Shown here: positions 40,698 through 49,663 of the stretch, one piece after another
How positions within the stretch are numbered: the stretch's first letter is position 1
Layout: every line of letters begins with the position of its first letter
DNA from: Thermostichus sp047462415
Lineage (GTDB): Bacteria; Cyanobacteriota; Cyanobacteriia; Thermostichales; Thermostichaceae
Direction of reading: 5' to 3'
Assembly: GCF_047462415.1 (NCBI RefSeq)
Contig: NZ_JANSJE010000007.1
Coordinates: 68,753-132,752 of the forward strand
DNA length: 64,000 nucleotides
Position numbers and translations under genes: made by a program
The notes under the pieces: generated by a model
What the model saw: only the letters and a program-made list of their open reading frames with translations
Database searches by the model: none
What the model was told of the DNA's origin: nothing

Positions 40698-43490
40698 GGC
40701 GGCTACACAGCGCTCGCACAGCTCTGGGTGTTCGGCAAACTCGCCCACGCGGGTGGAATAGTTCCAGCAGCGCACGCATTTTTTCCCGTCCGCCGGCTGA
40801 ACGGCAACCTGCAGGTCTTCCTCTCCAGGGTCGGCCTTGACCAGCTCGACTTGGGAAGTGATGAACAAGTAGCGCAGCTCTGCCGCCCGCTCTTCCAAGA
40901 GGGAGTACAGATGGGGATCCGCCACCTTCAAGATCAGTTTGGCCTCGGTGGAAGCGCCGATGACCTTGTCGGTGCGGGCTTGCTCTAGGGCTTTGTTCAC
41001 CTCCTGCCGCACCGCCCGCAGCTTTTCCCAGGTGGCCGCCAACTGGGGATCCCGCCAGTGCTCTGGCAGCTGCATCCAGCCCCCTTCAAACACCGAGCGG
41101 GTAGGTCTGGGGTAGGGCAGGTGGCTCCAGATCTCTTCTGCGAGGTGGGAGAGCACGGGGGCGATGGCCTTGGCCAAGTTCTCCAGCAACAGCGACAGCA
41201 CCGTCTGGCATTGCCGCCGCCGCCGGCTGCGGGCATGGCTGATGTAGAGGCGATCCTTGCCGATATCCAAGTAGAAGTTGGAGAGATCCACCACGCAGAA
41301 GTTCTGAACCGCCTGGAAAAAGCGATAGAACTGGTAGCTTTCAAAAGATGCGGTGATTTCCTCTCCCACCTCCTGCAGGCGGTGCAAGATGTAGCGATCC
41401 AACTCCGTCAACGCTTCAAAAGGAACAGCATCCTGCGCTGGGTTGAAATCATAAAGGTTGCTCAGCAGAAAGCGGGCCGTGTTGCGGATCTTGCGGTATA
41501 TGTCCGCCATCTGCCCAAGGATGGTCTTGCCTATCGGCACATCGCCGGAGTAGTCCACACTGGAGACCCACAGCCGCAGCACATCGGCGCCATAGGCGGG
41601 ATCCGTCTGGGGGTTGCTGCCGCCGTTGATGAGCACCAGGGGATCGATGACGTTGCCCAGGGATTTGCTCATTTTTTGGCCCTTTTCGTCCAGCACAAAG
41701 CCGTGGGTGAGCACTGCTTTGTAGGGGGCACAGCCATTGACGGCCACGGAAGTCAGCAAGCTGGACTGGAACCAGCCCCGGTGCTGGTCGGAACCTTCCA
41801 GGTAGAGATCCACCGGGTAGCCCAGCCCCTGGGCCTTGGCCACCGCCGCCCAGGAGGAGCCGGAGTCAAACCAGACATCCATGGTGTCTGTGCCCTTGCG
41901 GTAGGTGCGGCCATTGCGGCGGTACTGCTCCGGCAACAGCTCTTCCACCGGCCGCTTCCACCAGGCGTCGGATCCCTCCTGGGCAAAGATGGCTTTGATG
42001 TGCTCGAGGGTCTCGGCCGTGAGCAGAACCTCGCCCGTCTCTTCGTCGTAGAAAACAGGGATGGGCACACCCCAAGCCCGCTGGCGGGAGATACACCAGT
42101 CGGAGCGCTCTTTGACCATGGCGGTGATGCGGTTTTCCCCTTCCGGCGGGATCCAGTTCACGGTTTTGATGGACTGTAGGGCCAGCTCTCGGAAGCCGGC
42201 TACAGACGCAAACCACTGCTCCGTGGCCCGGAAGATGGTCGGCTCCTTGGTGCGCCAGTCGTAGGGATATTTGTGGTTGTAGGGTTCTTCCTTGAGCAGG
42301 GCGCCGGCAGCCTGCAAGGCTTTGATCACGGCCAGGTTGCCGCTGGTCTCCGGCTTTTTGGAGAGCACATCCAGCCCGACAAACTGGGATCCGGCCTCGG
42401 CGGTGAATCTCCCCTGCTCGTCCACAGGGCTGAGGATGGGCAGGCCGTACTTTTGGCCGGTTTTGAAGTCGTCTTCCCCGTGGCCTGGCGCCGTGTGGAC
42501 AATGCCGGTGCCGGACTCAGTGGTGACGTAGTCCCCCAAAACACAGAGACTGGCACGGTCAGAGAGGGGGTGGCGTCCCTGGCAGTATTCCAGGGCAGAT
42601 CCCGGCAGCGTGGCCTTGACCTCTAAGGGGGTCTCCAGAACTTTCTCCAGCCGCTGCCGCAGATCGGCAGCAATCAACAGCAGGCCGAAGCGGGGAGACT
42701 CCACCACCGCATAGGTGAGCTTGGGGTTGAAACAGAGGGCCAGGTTGGCCGGGATCGTCCACGGGGTAGTGGTCCAGATGGCCACCCGCAAGCCCGGCAG
42801 AAAAGGCTCCAAAACCGGCTGCGCTGCCGGGCTGAGGCTTTGCAGAGGAAAAGCCACGTAGATGCTGGGGGAGACGTGGTTGTCGGGATATTCCAGCTCT
42901 GCTTCCGCCAGGGCCGTCTGCGAGCTGGGGCTCCAGTGGACGGGCTTGAGGCCGCGGTAGATGTAGCCTTTGAGGGCCATCTGGCCAAACACCTCGATCT
43001 GGGCTGCCTCGTACTCCGGCGAGAGGGTCAGGTAGGGCCGATCCCAGGATCCCCATACCCCCAGCCGCTGAAAGCTGGCCCGCTGCACGTTGACGTAGTG
43101 CAGGGCGTACTCTCTGGCCTTTTGCCGCAGTTGCAGGGGGGTGAGGCTTTCCCGCTCCTGGGGGGAGAGGCTTTGCAACACCTTTAGCTCAATGGGCAGG
43201 CCGTGGCAATCCCAGCCGGGCACATAGCGCACCTTGCGCCCCCGCAGAATGTGGTACTTGTTCACAATGTCTTTGAGAATCTTGTTGAGGGTGGTGCCCA
43301 TGTGGATGTCGCCATTGGCATAGGGCGGCCCATCGTGCAACACAAAGGGATCCCCGGGATTGGTTTCCGACAGACGCTGATAGATCTGTTCTTCCTGCCA
43401 AAAGGCTTGGATGGCGGGCTCCCTCTTGGCGGCCTCCGCCCGCATGGGAAACTGAGTTTGCGGCAGGTTGAGGGTACTTTTGTAGTCCAC
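40680..43490 (-). CDS. ileS: Isoleucyl-tRNA synthetase
   Basis: 936 residues, class Ia synthetase. Charges tRNA-Ile and edits Val. HIGH-type motif in PPYANGDIHMGTTLNKILKD, WDCHGLPIELKV, the editing domain with TTPWTIPANLAL, KMSKS in GQKMSKSLGNVIDP, and a C-terminal zinc site CVRCWNYSTRVGEF...CERC. Length and all domains are normal. ATG 43490. It faces the putative structured RNA across the spacer and overlaps the convergent PyrC-like gene by 18 bp. Confidence 0.97.
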   Translation of the reverse strand: MDYKSTLNLPQTQFPMRAEAAKREPAIQAFWQEEQIYQRLSETNPGDPFVLHDGPPYANGDIHMGTTLNKILKDIVNKYHILRGRKVRYVPGWDCHGLPIELKVLQSLSPQERESLTPLQLRQKAREYALHYVNVQRASFQRLGVWGSWDRPYLTLSPEYEAAQIEVFGQMALKGYIYRGLKPVHWSPSSQTALAEAELEYPDNHVSPSIYVAFPLQSLSPAAQPVLEPFLPGLRVAIWTTTPWTIPANLALCFNPKLTYAVVESPRFGLLLIAADLRQRLEKVLETPLEVKATLPGSALEYCQGRHPLSDRASLCVLGDYVTTESGTGIVHTAPGHGEDDFKTGQKYGLPILSPVDEQGRFTAEAGSQFVGLDVLSKKPETSGNLAVIKALQAAGALLKEEPYNHKYPYDWRTKEPTIFRATEQWFASVAGFRELALQSIKTVNWIPPEGENRITAMVKERSDWCISRQRAWGVPIPVFYDEETGEVLLTAETLEHIKAIFAQEGSDAWWKRPVEELLPEQYRRNGRTYRKGTDTMDVWFDSGSSWAAVAKAQGLGYPVDLYLEGSDQHRGWFQSSLLTSVAVNGCAPYKAVLTHGFVLDEKGQKMSKSLGNVIDPLVLINGGSNPQTDPAYGADVLRLWVSSVDYSGDVPIGKTILGQMADIYRKIRNTARFLLSNLYDFNPAQDAVPFEALTELDRYILHRLQEVGEEITASFESYQFYRFFQAVQNFCVVDLSNFYLDIGKDRLYISHARSRRRRQCQTVLSLLLENLAKAIAPVLSHLAEEIWSHLPYPRPTRSVFEGGWMQLPEHWRDPQLAATWEKLRAVRQEVNKALEQARTDKVIGASTEAKLILKVADPHLYSLLEERAAELRYLFITSQVELVKADPGEEDLQVAVQPADGKKCVRCWNYSTRVGEFAEHPELCERCVAALAGEF

Positions 43491-43629
43491 GGCAATTTGA
43501 GCAGGCTAAAGGGCGTCCTTCTATCCTACGCTGTTGCTCTCTCCTCAGCGCTGCCTCCTGACTTCCCCCTTGTTGGAGCCCTCTTGGGGAGAAGGGATCC
43601 GGCCCGCCACCTTGGTAAAGATTTGTGCT
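43491..43629. other. Left part of the ileS upstream spacer
   Basis: Should contain the ileS promoter on the minus strand and the start region of the putative RNA on the plus strand. A weak extended -10 (TGTGCTAGCCT) lies at 43624-43634. No T-box-like leader was recognised in front of ileS. Confidence 0.35.
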
Positions 43630-43898
43630 AGCCTCAGGATGTTGTTGAGTAAGGGAGGTTCCTGCGGATGCCAGACAGTAGTAGTTGTAAGGGTCGTCAA
43701 GTTGGGTTCAGCCGGCTGTGCGCCGGGGCTGTTCTCTAACGGCCTGAACTCAGATCCTTAGCTTGCTGAGGAGTCTTCGCGTTCTGGCTCGCTTGGAGTT
43801 CCTCCCGGCAGTCAGGTTCCAGTTGAAGGCCCGCTAGGCCGCTCTCTCCCGGATCGCCTGTTATCTCCTAGGCGGTGGGAGAGAGCGGATAGTTTTTT
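43630..43898 (+). ncRNA. Candidate structured small RNA of unknown type
   Basis: Nested helices can be drawn by hand: CCTCAG (43632-43637) with CTGAGG (43766-43771); TAAGG (43650-43654) with CCTTA (43756-43760); GGGTTCAG (43704-43711) with CTGAACTC (43744-43751); and CCGGC (43712-43716) with GCCGG (43722-43726). The transcript would end at the strong terminator at 43840-43898. There is no plus-strand gene upstream to account for that terminator, and no convincing open frame. A 6S-like RNA is possible but the internal loops are asymmetric; tmRNA, RNase P and SRP RNA motifs are absent. Confidence 0.5.
43840..43898 (+). terminator. Strong rho-independent-type terminator
   Basis: CGCTCTCTCCC (43840-43850) pairs perfectly with GGGAGAGAGCG (43877-43887); inside, CGCCT (43855-43859) pairs with AGGCG (43870-43874). 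Six thymines follow at 43893-43898. Confidence 0.7.
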
Positions 43899-43971
43899 GT
43901 AGGTTTTCGACGACCGCAAGGGCTTGGAGTCGATATGTCCTACAAGGCTCCCTTGAGAGACGTCGGCTCCC

Positions 43972-44814
43972 TCAGGGTTGAATGGTAAGACGCCGGCTCT
44001 CGACGACAAGGCCACTTTGGTTGACCAGCATCACTGAGATCCACTCAGCCCCTGCTTCTGGAGGGGCATCCGCCTGCAGGAAGAGCCCGCCCGCCTGCAG
44101 AGGTTCGAGGGCAAACGAGGTCAGATCCAGGTAGCTGGCCGCGGCCACGGGCCGCTCATCGACAGCGCCCAGCAGCAAGGACTGGGTGAGGGGTTCTGCC
44201 ACAATGGCCTGCAGCGAGTAGGTGGATCCCGGCTTGACCACCTCCGGCAACTCGAAGGTGACGGTGGGAGGTGCTGAGCCGGAGGTGAGGGTGCTGGCCT
44301 CCCGCAGTACTTCTTGGTCTACGAGCAGCAGTTGTCCTGGATTGGCCGCATCCGGGCGGTAGCGGTTACGCACCAGGGCGGAAGCCTTTACCTGAAACTC
44401 CCCCCGCGCTGAAGCTTGGGATCCCTGCACTTGGCTGGCGATCTCGGCCACGATCTCAGGGCCCACCTGCCGCCAAGAGACAATTTCCGCCGAGTAGGTC
44501 AACTGGGGATGGGCCTCCCATAGCTTGCCAATGGCCTCTTCCACTCCCTGCCGATCCAGGCCGTCGCGGTGGCGGAAGTCGGGGCTGTAGCCGGCCATCA
44601 CCCCCGGCAAGTCGCGGCGGTTGGCAGCGTCCATTTGCTCCTTCAGCCACTCCACCAGGGGAGCCGGTGCCGGGGCGGAGACCTGTTTTTGGAGCCCGCT
44701 TTCCAGAGGCATGGGGGCAGCCTGGGCCGGTGCCTTGCTTGGGAAAGGGATCCCCCAGCTCAAAGTCAGAGCAAGGAACCCAAGCAGTTGGGAAAGGGTG
44801 AATCGAGAGCTCAA
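43972..44814 (-). CDS. Exported NTF2/SnoaL-like protein
   Basis: 280 residues. A TTG start at 44814 is proposed because GGAGG lies eight bases upstream and the signal peptide (FTLSQLLGFLALTLSWGI...APAQAAP) begins right there. A longer frame to 44934 has no signal at its start. After the signal come an NTF2-like domain (WLKEQMDAANRRDLPGVMAG; GVEEAIGKLWEAHPQLTYSA) and a beta-rich C-terminal domain (VTFELPEVVKPGSTYSLQAI). Probably periplasmic; ligand unknown. Confidence 0.72.
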   Translation of the reverse strand: MSSRFTLSQLLGFLALTLSWGIPFPSKAPAQAAPMPLESGLQKQVSAPAPAPLVEWLKEQMDAANRRDLPGVMAGYSPDFRHRDGLDRQGVEEAIGKLWEAHPQLTYSAEIVSWRQVGPEIVAEIASQVQGSQASARGEFQVKASALVRNRYRPDAANPGQLLLVDQEVLREASTLTSGSAPPTVTFELPEVVKPGSTYSLQAIVAEPLTQSLLLGAVDERPVAAASYLDLTSFALEPLQAGGLFLQADAPPEAGAEWISVMLVNQSGLVVESRRLTIQP

Positions 44815-44984
44815 ACTGGGGGCCTCCGGCGGCAAATCTGCCCTTAGTTTAGCTTGCTGAGGATCGAGGTTTTGAGGTTTCCGAGTCCAGGTTGGCCATG
44901 GGGGGAGCGATTTTGAGGTTTGGCGTTGCCTCACTGGATTGGGCCTGGGTTTATCCTGGGAGCTGGGTTCTCTGCGAGGTGTGC

Positions 44985-45356
44985 ATGGCGTCCCACCACT
45001 CCCCTGCTTTCCTGGCTTTGGTTAACGAGGCCAAAAGCCGCATCCAAGAGCTCACCGTTGAACAGGTGAGGCAAAAACAACTGCAAGGGGATCCCTTCTA
45101 CTTGGTTGACGTGCGGGAAGAGTCGGAGTGGCAGGCCGGCCACATTGTCGGCGCCATTCACTTAAGCAAAGGCATCATCGAGCGGGATATCGAGAAGGTG
45201 ATCCCAGACAAAGAAGCAGAAATTGTCCTCTATTGTGGTGGCGGCTTTCGCTCGGCGCTAGCAGCCGACAACCTGCAAAAGATGGGCTACCGCCGCGTGA
45301 TCTCCATGGACGGCGGCATCCGCGCTTGGCGAGAGGCCGGCTTTCCCGAATCCTAG
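44985..45356 (+). CDS. Rhodanese-domain sulfurtransferase
   Basis: 123 residues, single rhodanese domain. FYLVDVREESEWQAGHIVGA opens the fold; the active-site loop YCGGGFRSALAADNL has the catalytic cysteine; GYRRVISMDGGIRAW closes it. Single-domain rhodaneses move sulfane sulfur from thiosulfate or persulfides to acceptors. ATG 44985 is chosen; upstream residues in the open frame are unlike the family. A repeat cluster begins directly at its stop. Confidence 0.88.
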   Translation: MASHHSPAFLALVNEAKSRIQELTVEQVRQKQLQGDPFYLVDVREESEWQAGHIVGAIHLSKGIIERDIEKVIPDKEAEIVLYCGGGFRSALAADNLQKMGYRRVISMDGGIRAWREAGFPES

Positions 45357-45458
45357 CCCTCACCCCCGACCCCTCTCCCTCAGGGACGACCCTCACCCCC
45401 AACCCCTCTCCCTCAGGGACGACCCTCACCCCCGACCCCTCTCCCTCCGGGAGAGGGG
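45357..45458 (+). repeat. Three tandem 33-bp units of a dispersed repeat, ending in a perfect hairpin
   Basis: Units start at 45357, 45390 and 45423, each CCCTCACCCC followed by (C)GACCCC/AACCCC and TCTCCCTC. Units 1 and 2 end CAGGGACGA. Unit 3 ends in a perfect 10-bp stem: CCCCTCTCCC (45436-45445), TCC loop, GGGAGAGGGG (45449-45458). Repeats of this form are known from many bacterial genomes; translated they read PNPSPSG. No T-run follows, so terminator activity for the rhodanese gene is uncertain. Confidence 0.85.
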
Positions 45459-45712
45459 AGTTAGAGCGGTGCGTTCGCGACGGCGTTCAATAACGAGGTA
45501 GCCAGCCGTTTCGGTGCTGGTTGGGAGAAGCAGTGCGGCAAGGGTTGCACCCGATCGCTGAAAAACGCGGCGCGGAAGCCCTTGGCTCCTGCTTTGGAGT
45601 TGAGCAGCGGCCCCAGTAGCCGCTTCCTCTATGTCCCGTCTGCTTTCCCAGGGTAAAGAGAACTATATTGGTCTCTAGGGCCATCGGCCCAGATCTCCCT
45701 CTTGTCCTTGCC
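45459..45712. other. Spacer upstream of pepP
   Basis: 254 bp with no convincing gene. It must contain the pepP promoter; I saw no clear -35/-10 pair. Confidence 0.35.
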
Positions 45713-47506
45713 ATGCTCCAAACCCTGCCCCGTTCGGAGATTGTCACCCGTTTGCAGCAGCTGCGCCAGCTTTTGCAGGAACAAAATCTAGATGGTTTTT
45801 GGGTGCCCTCGGCTGATGAGCACCTCAATGAGTATTTGCTGGAACATCGCAAGCGGCGGCAGTGGATTACAGGCTTTACCGGCTCGGTGGGGGATGCTCT
45901 GATCAGCCGGGACAGGGCCTGGCTGTGGGTGGATCCCCGCTACCACGAGCAGGCGGAGCGGGAAGTGGATCCCAACCTGTTTACCGTCATCAAAGGCGGC
46001 CTGCCGGATCAGCCCAGCCTGATGGAGATCGTAGAAGAGCTGGGATCCGGCTTTCGCCTAGGAGTGGATCCCTTCACGGTGTCAGTGGCCAGCTACCGGC
46101 AGTTGCAGACCCACGCCCAAGCCGGGGGGGTGCTGCTGATTCCAGTGGCGGAAAACCCCGTGGACAAGCTGGGATCCCGTCAGGCCCTTTCCGATCAGCC
46201 CATCTATCCTGTCCCTGTCCACCTCTGCGGGGCTACTGCCAGCGACAAGCTGGCCCAGGTGCGCCAGGAGATGCGCCGCAAGCGGGTGGGATTGTTGCCC
46301 CTAACCAAACTGGATCAGGTGGCTTGGCTGTTTAACCTGCGCGGCTCTGACATCCCCTACAACCCGGTATTCTGCGCCTACGCGCTGGTCGGCCTGGAGA
46401 GGGCTGCCCTGCTTACTGACCTGGAGCGCCTCACGCCCTCGGCTCGGCAAATGCTGGTGGAAGCCGAGGTCGAGCTCTGGCCTTACGAGGCTTACCCAGA
46501 ACAGCTGCCCCAGTGGGCCAAGGGCTACGGGCCGGTGGGATTGGATCCCAAGCAAACCACTCAGGGCACGCAAGAGCTGCTGCAAGGGATCCCCTGTCGC
46601 GAGCTGGATCACCCCGTGGATCTCCTCAAGGCGGTAAAAAACCCCACCGAGCTGGAGCAGATGCGGCTGGCCAACCGCAAGGCCAGCCGGGCCAAGATCC
46701 GCACCCTGGCCTGGATTGACCGGCAAATTCAAGCGGGGATCCCCATCAGCGAAGCCGATGTGGCTGCTGTTATGGAGGCCCACTACCGCGAGGAAGGGGA
46801 TTGGGTGGGCCTGAGCTTTAACACCATCGCCGGGGCCGGCGCCAACAGCTCCATTGTCCACTACGGCACCCCCGATCCCCAGAAGTTCTTGCAGCCAGGC
46901 GAGTTGTTTTTGTTGGATTCGGGATCCCACTACCTGGGGGGCACCACCGACGCTACCCGCACCATCTGGATTGGCTCGCAACCGGCGGATCCCCTGTGCC
47001 AGCGGCGCTATACCGAGGTGCTGAAAGCCCACATCCAGTGCGCCCGCCAGATCTTTCCCCCCGATACCTACGGCGTCTCCTTGGACGGCATTGCCCGCTC
47101 CAGCCTCTGGCAGGCAGGGCTGGACTACGGCCACGGCACCGGCCACGGCGTCGGCGCCTTCTTGAACGTCCACGAGGGGCCCAACGGGATCCACCGCCGC
47201 GCCAGCACCCCCTTCAAGGTGGGTATGATCACCAGCATCGAGCCGGGCTACTACCAGCCGGGCTGGGGTGGGATCCGCCTGGAGAATCTCTACGAGGTGA
47301 TCCCCATCCCGGAGCCGGAGGGCTGGATGGGCTTTCGTTCCCTGACTTGGATCCCTTTTGATGGGCGCCTGATCGACTGGGATCTCTTAGACGAGGCGCA
47401 ACGGGCTTGGCTTGATGAGTATCACCGGCAGGTCTATGCCATCCACCACGCCACCTTGTCAGAACAGGATGCCGCCTGGTTAAAGCGCGCCTGTGGACTC
47501 AGTTGA
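45713..47506 (+). CDS. pepP: Xaa-Pro aminopeptidase (M24B)
   Basis: 597-residue three-domain aminopeptidase P, like eukaryotic APP1 and longer than E. coli PepP. Two creatinase-type N-terminal domains (GFWVPSADEHLNEYLLEHRK) precede the pita-bread domain, whose metal ligands are in LLDSGSHYLGGTTDATRT, GHGTGHGVGAFLNVHEGP, TSIEPGYY and RLENLYEV. It removes N-terminal residues ahead of proline using two metal ions. ATG 45713 is preferred. Its 3' end overlaps rlmN by 27 bp, convergent. Confidence 0.92.
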   Translation: MLQTLPRSEIVTRLQQLRQLLQEQNLDGFWVPSADEHLNEYLLEHRKRRQWITGFTGSVGDALISRDRAWLWVDPRYHEQAEREVDPNLFTVIKGGLPDQPSLMEIVEELGSGFRLGVDPFTVSVASYRQLQTHAQAGGVLLIPVAENPVDKLGSRQALSDQPIYPVPVHLCGATASDKLAQVRQEMRRKRVGLLPLTKLDQVAWLFNLRGSDIPYNPVFCAYALVGLERAALLTDLERLTPSARQMLVEAEVELWPYEAYPEQLPQWAKGYGPVGLDPKQTTQGTQELLQGIPCRELDHPVDLLKAVKNPTELEQMRLANRKASRAKIRTLAWIDRQIQAGIPISEADVAAVMEAHYREEGDWVGLSFNTIAGAGANSSIVHYGTPDPQKFLQPGELFLLDSGSHYLGGTTDATRTIWIGSQPADPLCQRRYTEVLKAHIQCARQIFPPDTYGVSLDGIARSSLWQAGLDYGHGTGHGVGAFLNVHEGPNGIHRRASTPFKVGMITSIEPGYYQPGWGGIRLENLYEVIPIPEPEGWMGFRSLTWIPFDGRLIDWDLLDEAQRAWLDEYHRQVYAIHHATLSEQDAAWLKRACGLS

Positions 47507-48586
47507 TGTACTCGCGCAAGCGTTGCCCGGCAAATCCCGTGGCAAAGAGCGCAGAAAGGATCCCCGCAGTTGGCCGCAGGCGGCATTGCCATCCAAGCCA
47601 CGGGTTTGGCGCACACTGGCCTGCACCTGGTGCTCTTCAAGCTGGCGGACAAACGCCTCGACTCGTGCGGGATGGGGGCGTTGATAGTCGGCTTCCGAGA
47701 TGGGGTTGTAGGGGATCAAGTTCACGTGCAGTTGCACCCCTGACCGGCTGGCCTGCTGCAACAAGTGCGCCAGTTGGCGGGCATGAATGGGCAGATCGTT
47801 CACCCCAGACAGCAGGGTATATTCAAAGCTGACTCGCCGCCCGGTGCGCCGCATGTAGTCGCGGCAATCCTGGATCAGAGCCTCCAAAGGGTAGTGGGTT
47901 GCCGCAGGGATCAACCGCTGCCGCAGCTCTTGATTGGGGGCATGCAGGCTGACCGCCAGAGTAATTTGCAGATCCTGCTGCGCCAGCCAGGCAATTTGCC
48001 GAGGTACACCCACCGTCGAGAGGGTGATGTGCCGTTGGCCGATGCCGATATCTTGGTTTAGGCTGCGGATGGCTTGCACCACCGTATCGCGGTTGAGCAG
48101 CGGTTCCCCCATGCCCATAAAAACCACGTGGCTGACACGACGGCCAAAATCTTCCTGCACCGTCAGCACCTGATCCAAAATCTCGTGCAGCTCCAGGTTG
48201 CGCCGGTAGCCCATCTTGCCGGTGGCACAGAAATCGCAAGCCATGGGGCAGCCCACCTGAGAAGAGACACAGACCGTCAGACGCTTGGCCGTTGGGATCC
48301 CGACCGTTTCGATCAACTGCCCATCCGCCAGCCCCAGCAGAAACTTCACAGTGCCATCGCGGGCCTCTGTCCGTTGCACGATGCGCGAGCGCCCCACCGG
48401 GTAGTTTTGCACCGCCTCCCGCCAAGCTTTGGGAAACACCGTCACCTGTTCCAGGGAGCGGATCCCTTTTTGGTAGATCCAAGTGTGCAGTTGTTGCCCG
48501 CGATAGGCCGGCTGTCCTTGGGCAACTGCCCAGTCTTTCAGGGCAGATAAGGATTGCCCCAGCAGAGGAGTGGGTAGGGCCGACAT
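47480..48586 (-). CDS. rlmN: 23S rRNA (adenine-2503-C2)-methyltransferase
   Basis: 368 residues. Radical SAM enzyme that methylates A2503 of 23S rRNA and A37 of some tRNAs. The cluster motif is CPMACDFCATG (Cys-x3-Cys-x2-Cys); VVFMGMGEPLLNRDTVVQAI follows, and the methylatable cysteine is in LDGNAACGQLRG near residue 340. About 25 residues beyond that look unconserved and overlap pepP. ATG 48586. Confidence 0.95.
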   Translation of the reverse strand: MSALPTPLLGQSLSALKDWAVAQGQPAYRGQQLHTWIYQKGIRSLEQVTVFPKAWREAVQNYPVGRSRIVQRTEARDGTVKFLLGLADGQLIETVGIPTAKRLTVCVSSQVGCPMACDFCATGKMGYRRNLELHEILDQVLTVQEDFGRRVSHVVFMGMGEPLLNRDTVVQAIRSLNQDIGIGQRHITLSTVGVPRQIAWLAQQDLQITLAVSLHAPNQELRQRLIPAATHYPLEALIQDCRDYMRRTGRRVSFEYTLLSGVNDLPIHARQLAHLLQQASRSGVQLHVNLIPYNPISEADYQRPHPARVEAFVRQLEEHQVQASVRQTRGLDGNAACGQLRGSFLRSLPRDLPGNACASTSTESTGAL

Positions 48587-48827
48587 CAGTCCATCTCAAA
48601 CGAGCTCTCAAAAGGTGGTCTGGCTCCTCCACTCTAGCCTGTTCCCGTGACCCGACCCCCTTCCCACCAGCGCGTCGATGAGGTGGTTCCCTCTTGCCCA
48701 AAAGTACTAGAGTGTATTTCTGTAGAGCGTGTTGTAGAGGATCCGAAACAGTAAGGACTACGTCCCGCTGACGCGAAAGAGAGCCCTCGATCTGCATCTT
48801 TTGAACCCATTAAACCCATCTAAACCT
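48587..48827. promoter_or_regulatory. Divergent promoter region rlmN/cpcT
   Basis: 241 bp between two divergent starts, moderately AT-rich around 48700-48770. No operator or riboswitch signature was recognised. Confidence 0.35.
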
Positions 48828-49460
48828 ATGTCCGTCTCCCCACAACTGGCTCGACTGGCCACCTGGATGGCAGGCCACTTCAATAACCTACAACAGGCGA
48901 TCGCCGAGCCCGTCTGGTTCGCCAATATTCATGTGTACCAATGCCCCTTGCCTTGGTCGGTGTTGCAGGGGGTGGGGTTTTATGTGGAGCAACTGTACGA
49001 TATTTACCCTGAACAGCCCTACCGGCAGCGGGTGATCCACCTCTTCGAGACCTCAGAAGGGATCCGGATTCAAAATTATGCGCTGACGGCTCCTGACTCC
49101 TACAAGTGTGCCGGTCGAGAGTTGCAGAAATTGGCCAGCCTGACAGCAGCCGAGTTGGAACTCTTGCCCGGCTGCATTACTCAGGTGGAATGGACGGGAT
49201 CCTGCTATCGGGGCCGCAGCGTGCCCGGCAAAGGCTGTATTGTCGAACGCAAAGGCAGAACCACCTACCTGTACAGCGAATTTGAGATCGGGGCCGACTA
49301 CTTTCACAGCTTAGACCAAGGGCGGGATCCCCAGACCGATCAAGTGATCTGGGGATCCCTGTCGGGGCCTTTTCGGTTTGTCAAAAAACAGGATTTTTCC
49401 GGGTACCTGCCGCAGTGGGCTGAGGAGCTGAACCATAAAGCTGTTGGAGCGACTGGTTGA
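48828..49460 (+). CDS. cpcT: Phycobiliprotein lyase CpcT/CpeT type
   Basis: 210 residues. CpcT attaches phycocyanobilin to the Cys-153/155 position of phycocyanin beta chain. The family is recognised from ATWMAGHFNNLQQAIAEPVW, ANIHVYQCPLPW, VLQGVGFYVEQLYDIYPEQP, YRQRVIHLFE, CITQVEWTGSCYRGRSVPGK and LYSEFEIGADYFHSLDQGRD. ATG 48828; an upstream in-frame ATG at 48801 adds nine residues. No phycobilisome structural gene lies in the window. Confidence 0.93.
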   Translation: MSVSPQLARLATWMAGHFNNLQQAIAEPVWFANIHVYQCPLPWSVLQGVGFYVEQLYDIYPEQPYRQRVIHLFETSEGIRIQNYALTAPDSYKCAGRELQKLASLTAAELELLPGCITQVEWTGSCYRGRSVPGKGCIVERKGRTTYLYSEFEIGADYFHSLDQGRDPQTDQVIWGSLSGPFRFVKKQDFSGYLPQWAEELNHKAVGATG

Positions 49461-49638
49461 GCGGCTGCAGGCGCTGAGGATCCCGTTCCCCCCGCCGGAG
49501 CTCTCGGCAAGAGCTGGTCTGGCTAACCCTGCGGCTACTGCCGGCTTCTTGGGCTCTGGAGCCATGGGGGCAGTGATGGCAGCTTTGGATCGGGCTCGTG
49601 TGAGCGTTGAAAGTAGCAACAAAATGGATCTGTCCTAG
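49444..49638 (+). CDS. Possible small ORF after cpcT
   Basis: 64 codons with a TTG start, overlapping the last 17 bases of cpcT. The product (LVERLQALRIPFPPPELSAR...GFLGSGAMGAVMAALDRARV) is Ala/Gly-rich with no domain, and the ribosome binding site is too far upstream. It may be a small gene or chance. Confidence 0.25.
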   Translation: MERLVERLQALRIPFPPPELSARAGLANPAATAGFLGSGAMGAVMAALDRARVSVESSNKMDLS

Positions 49639-49663
49639 CCCTTGCCCCCAATCCAACTCATGG

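Noticed and set aside
43534..43761. Plus-strand frame of 75 codons in the ileS upstream spacer
   Set aside because: Low-complexity product with no motif; the region is better explained by RNA structure.
43812..44015. Minus-strand frame of 67 codons next to the NTF2-like gene
   Set aside because: Runs through the terminator hairpin and overlaps the neighbouring gene's end; no sign of coding.
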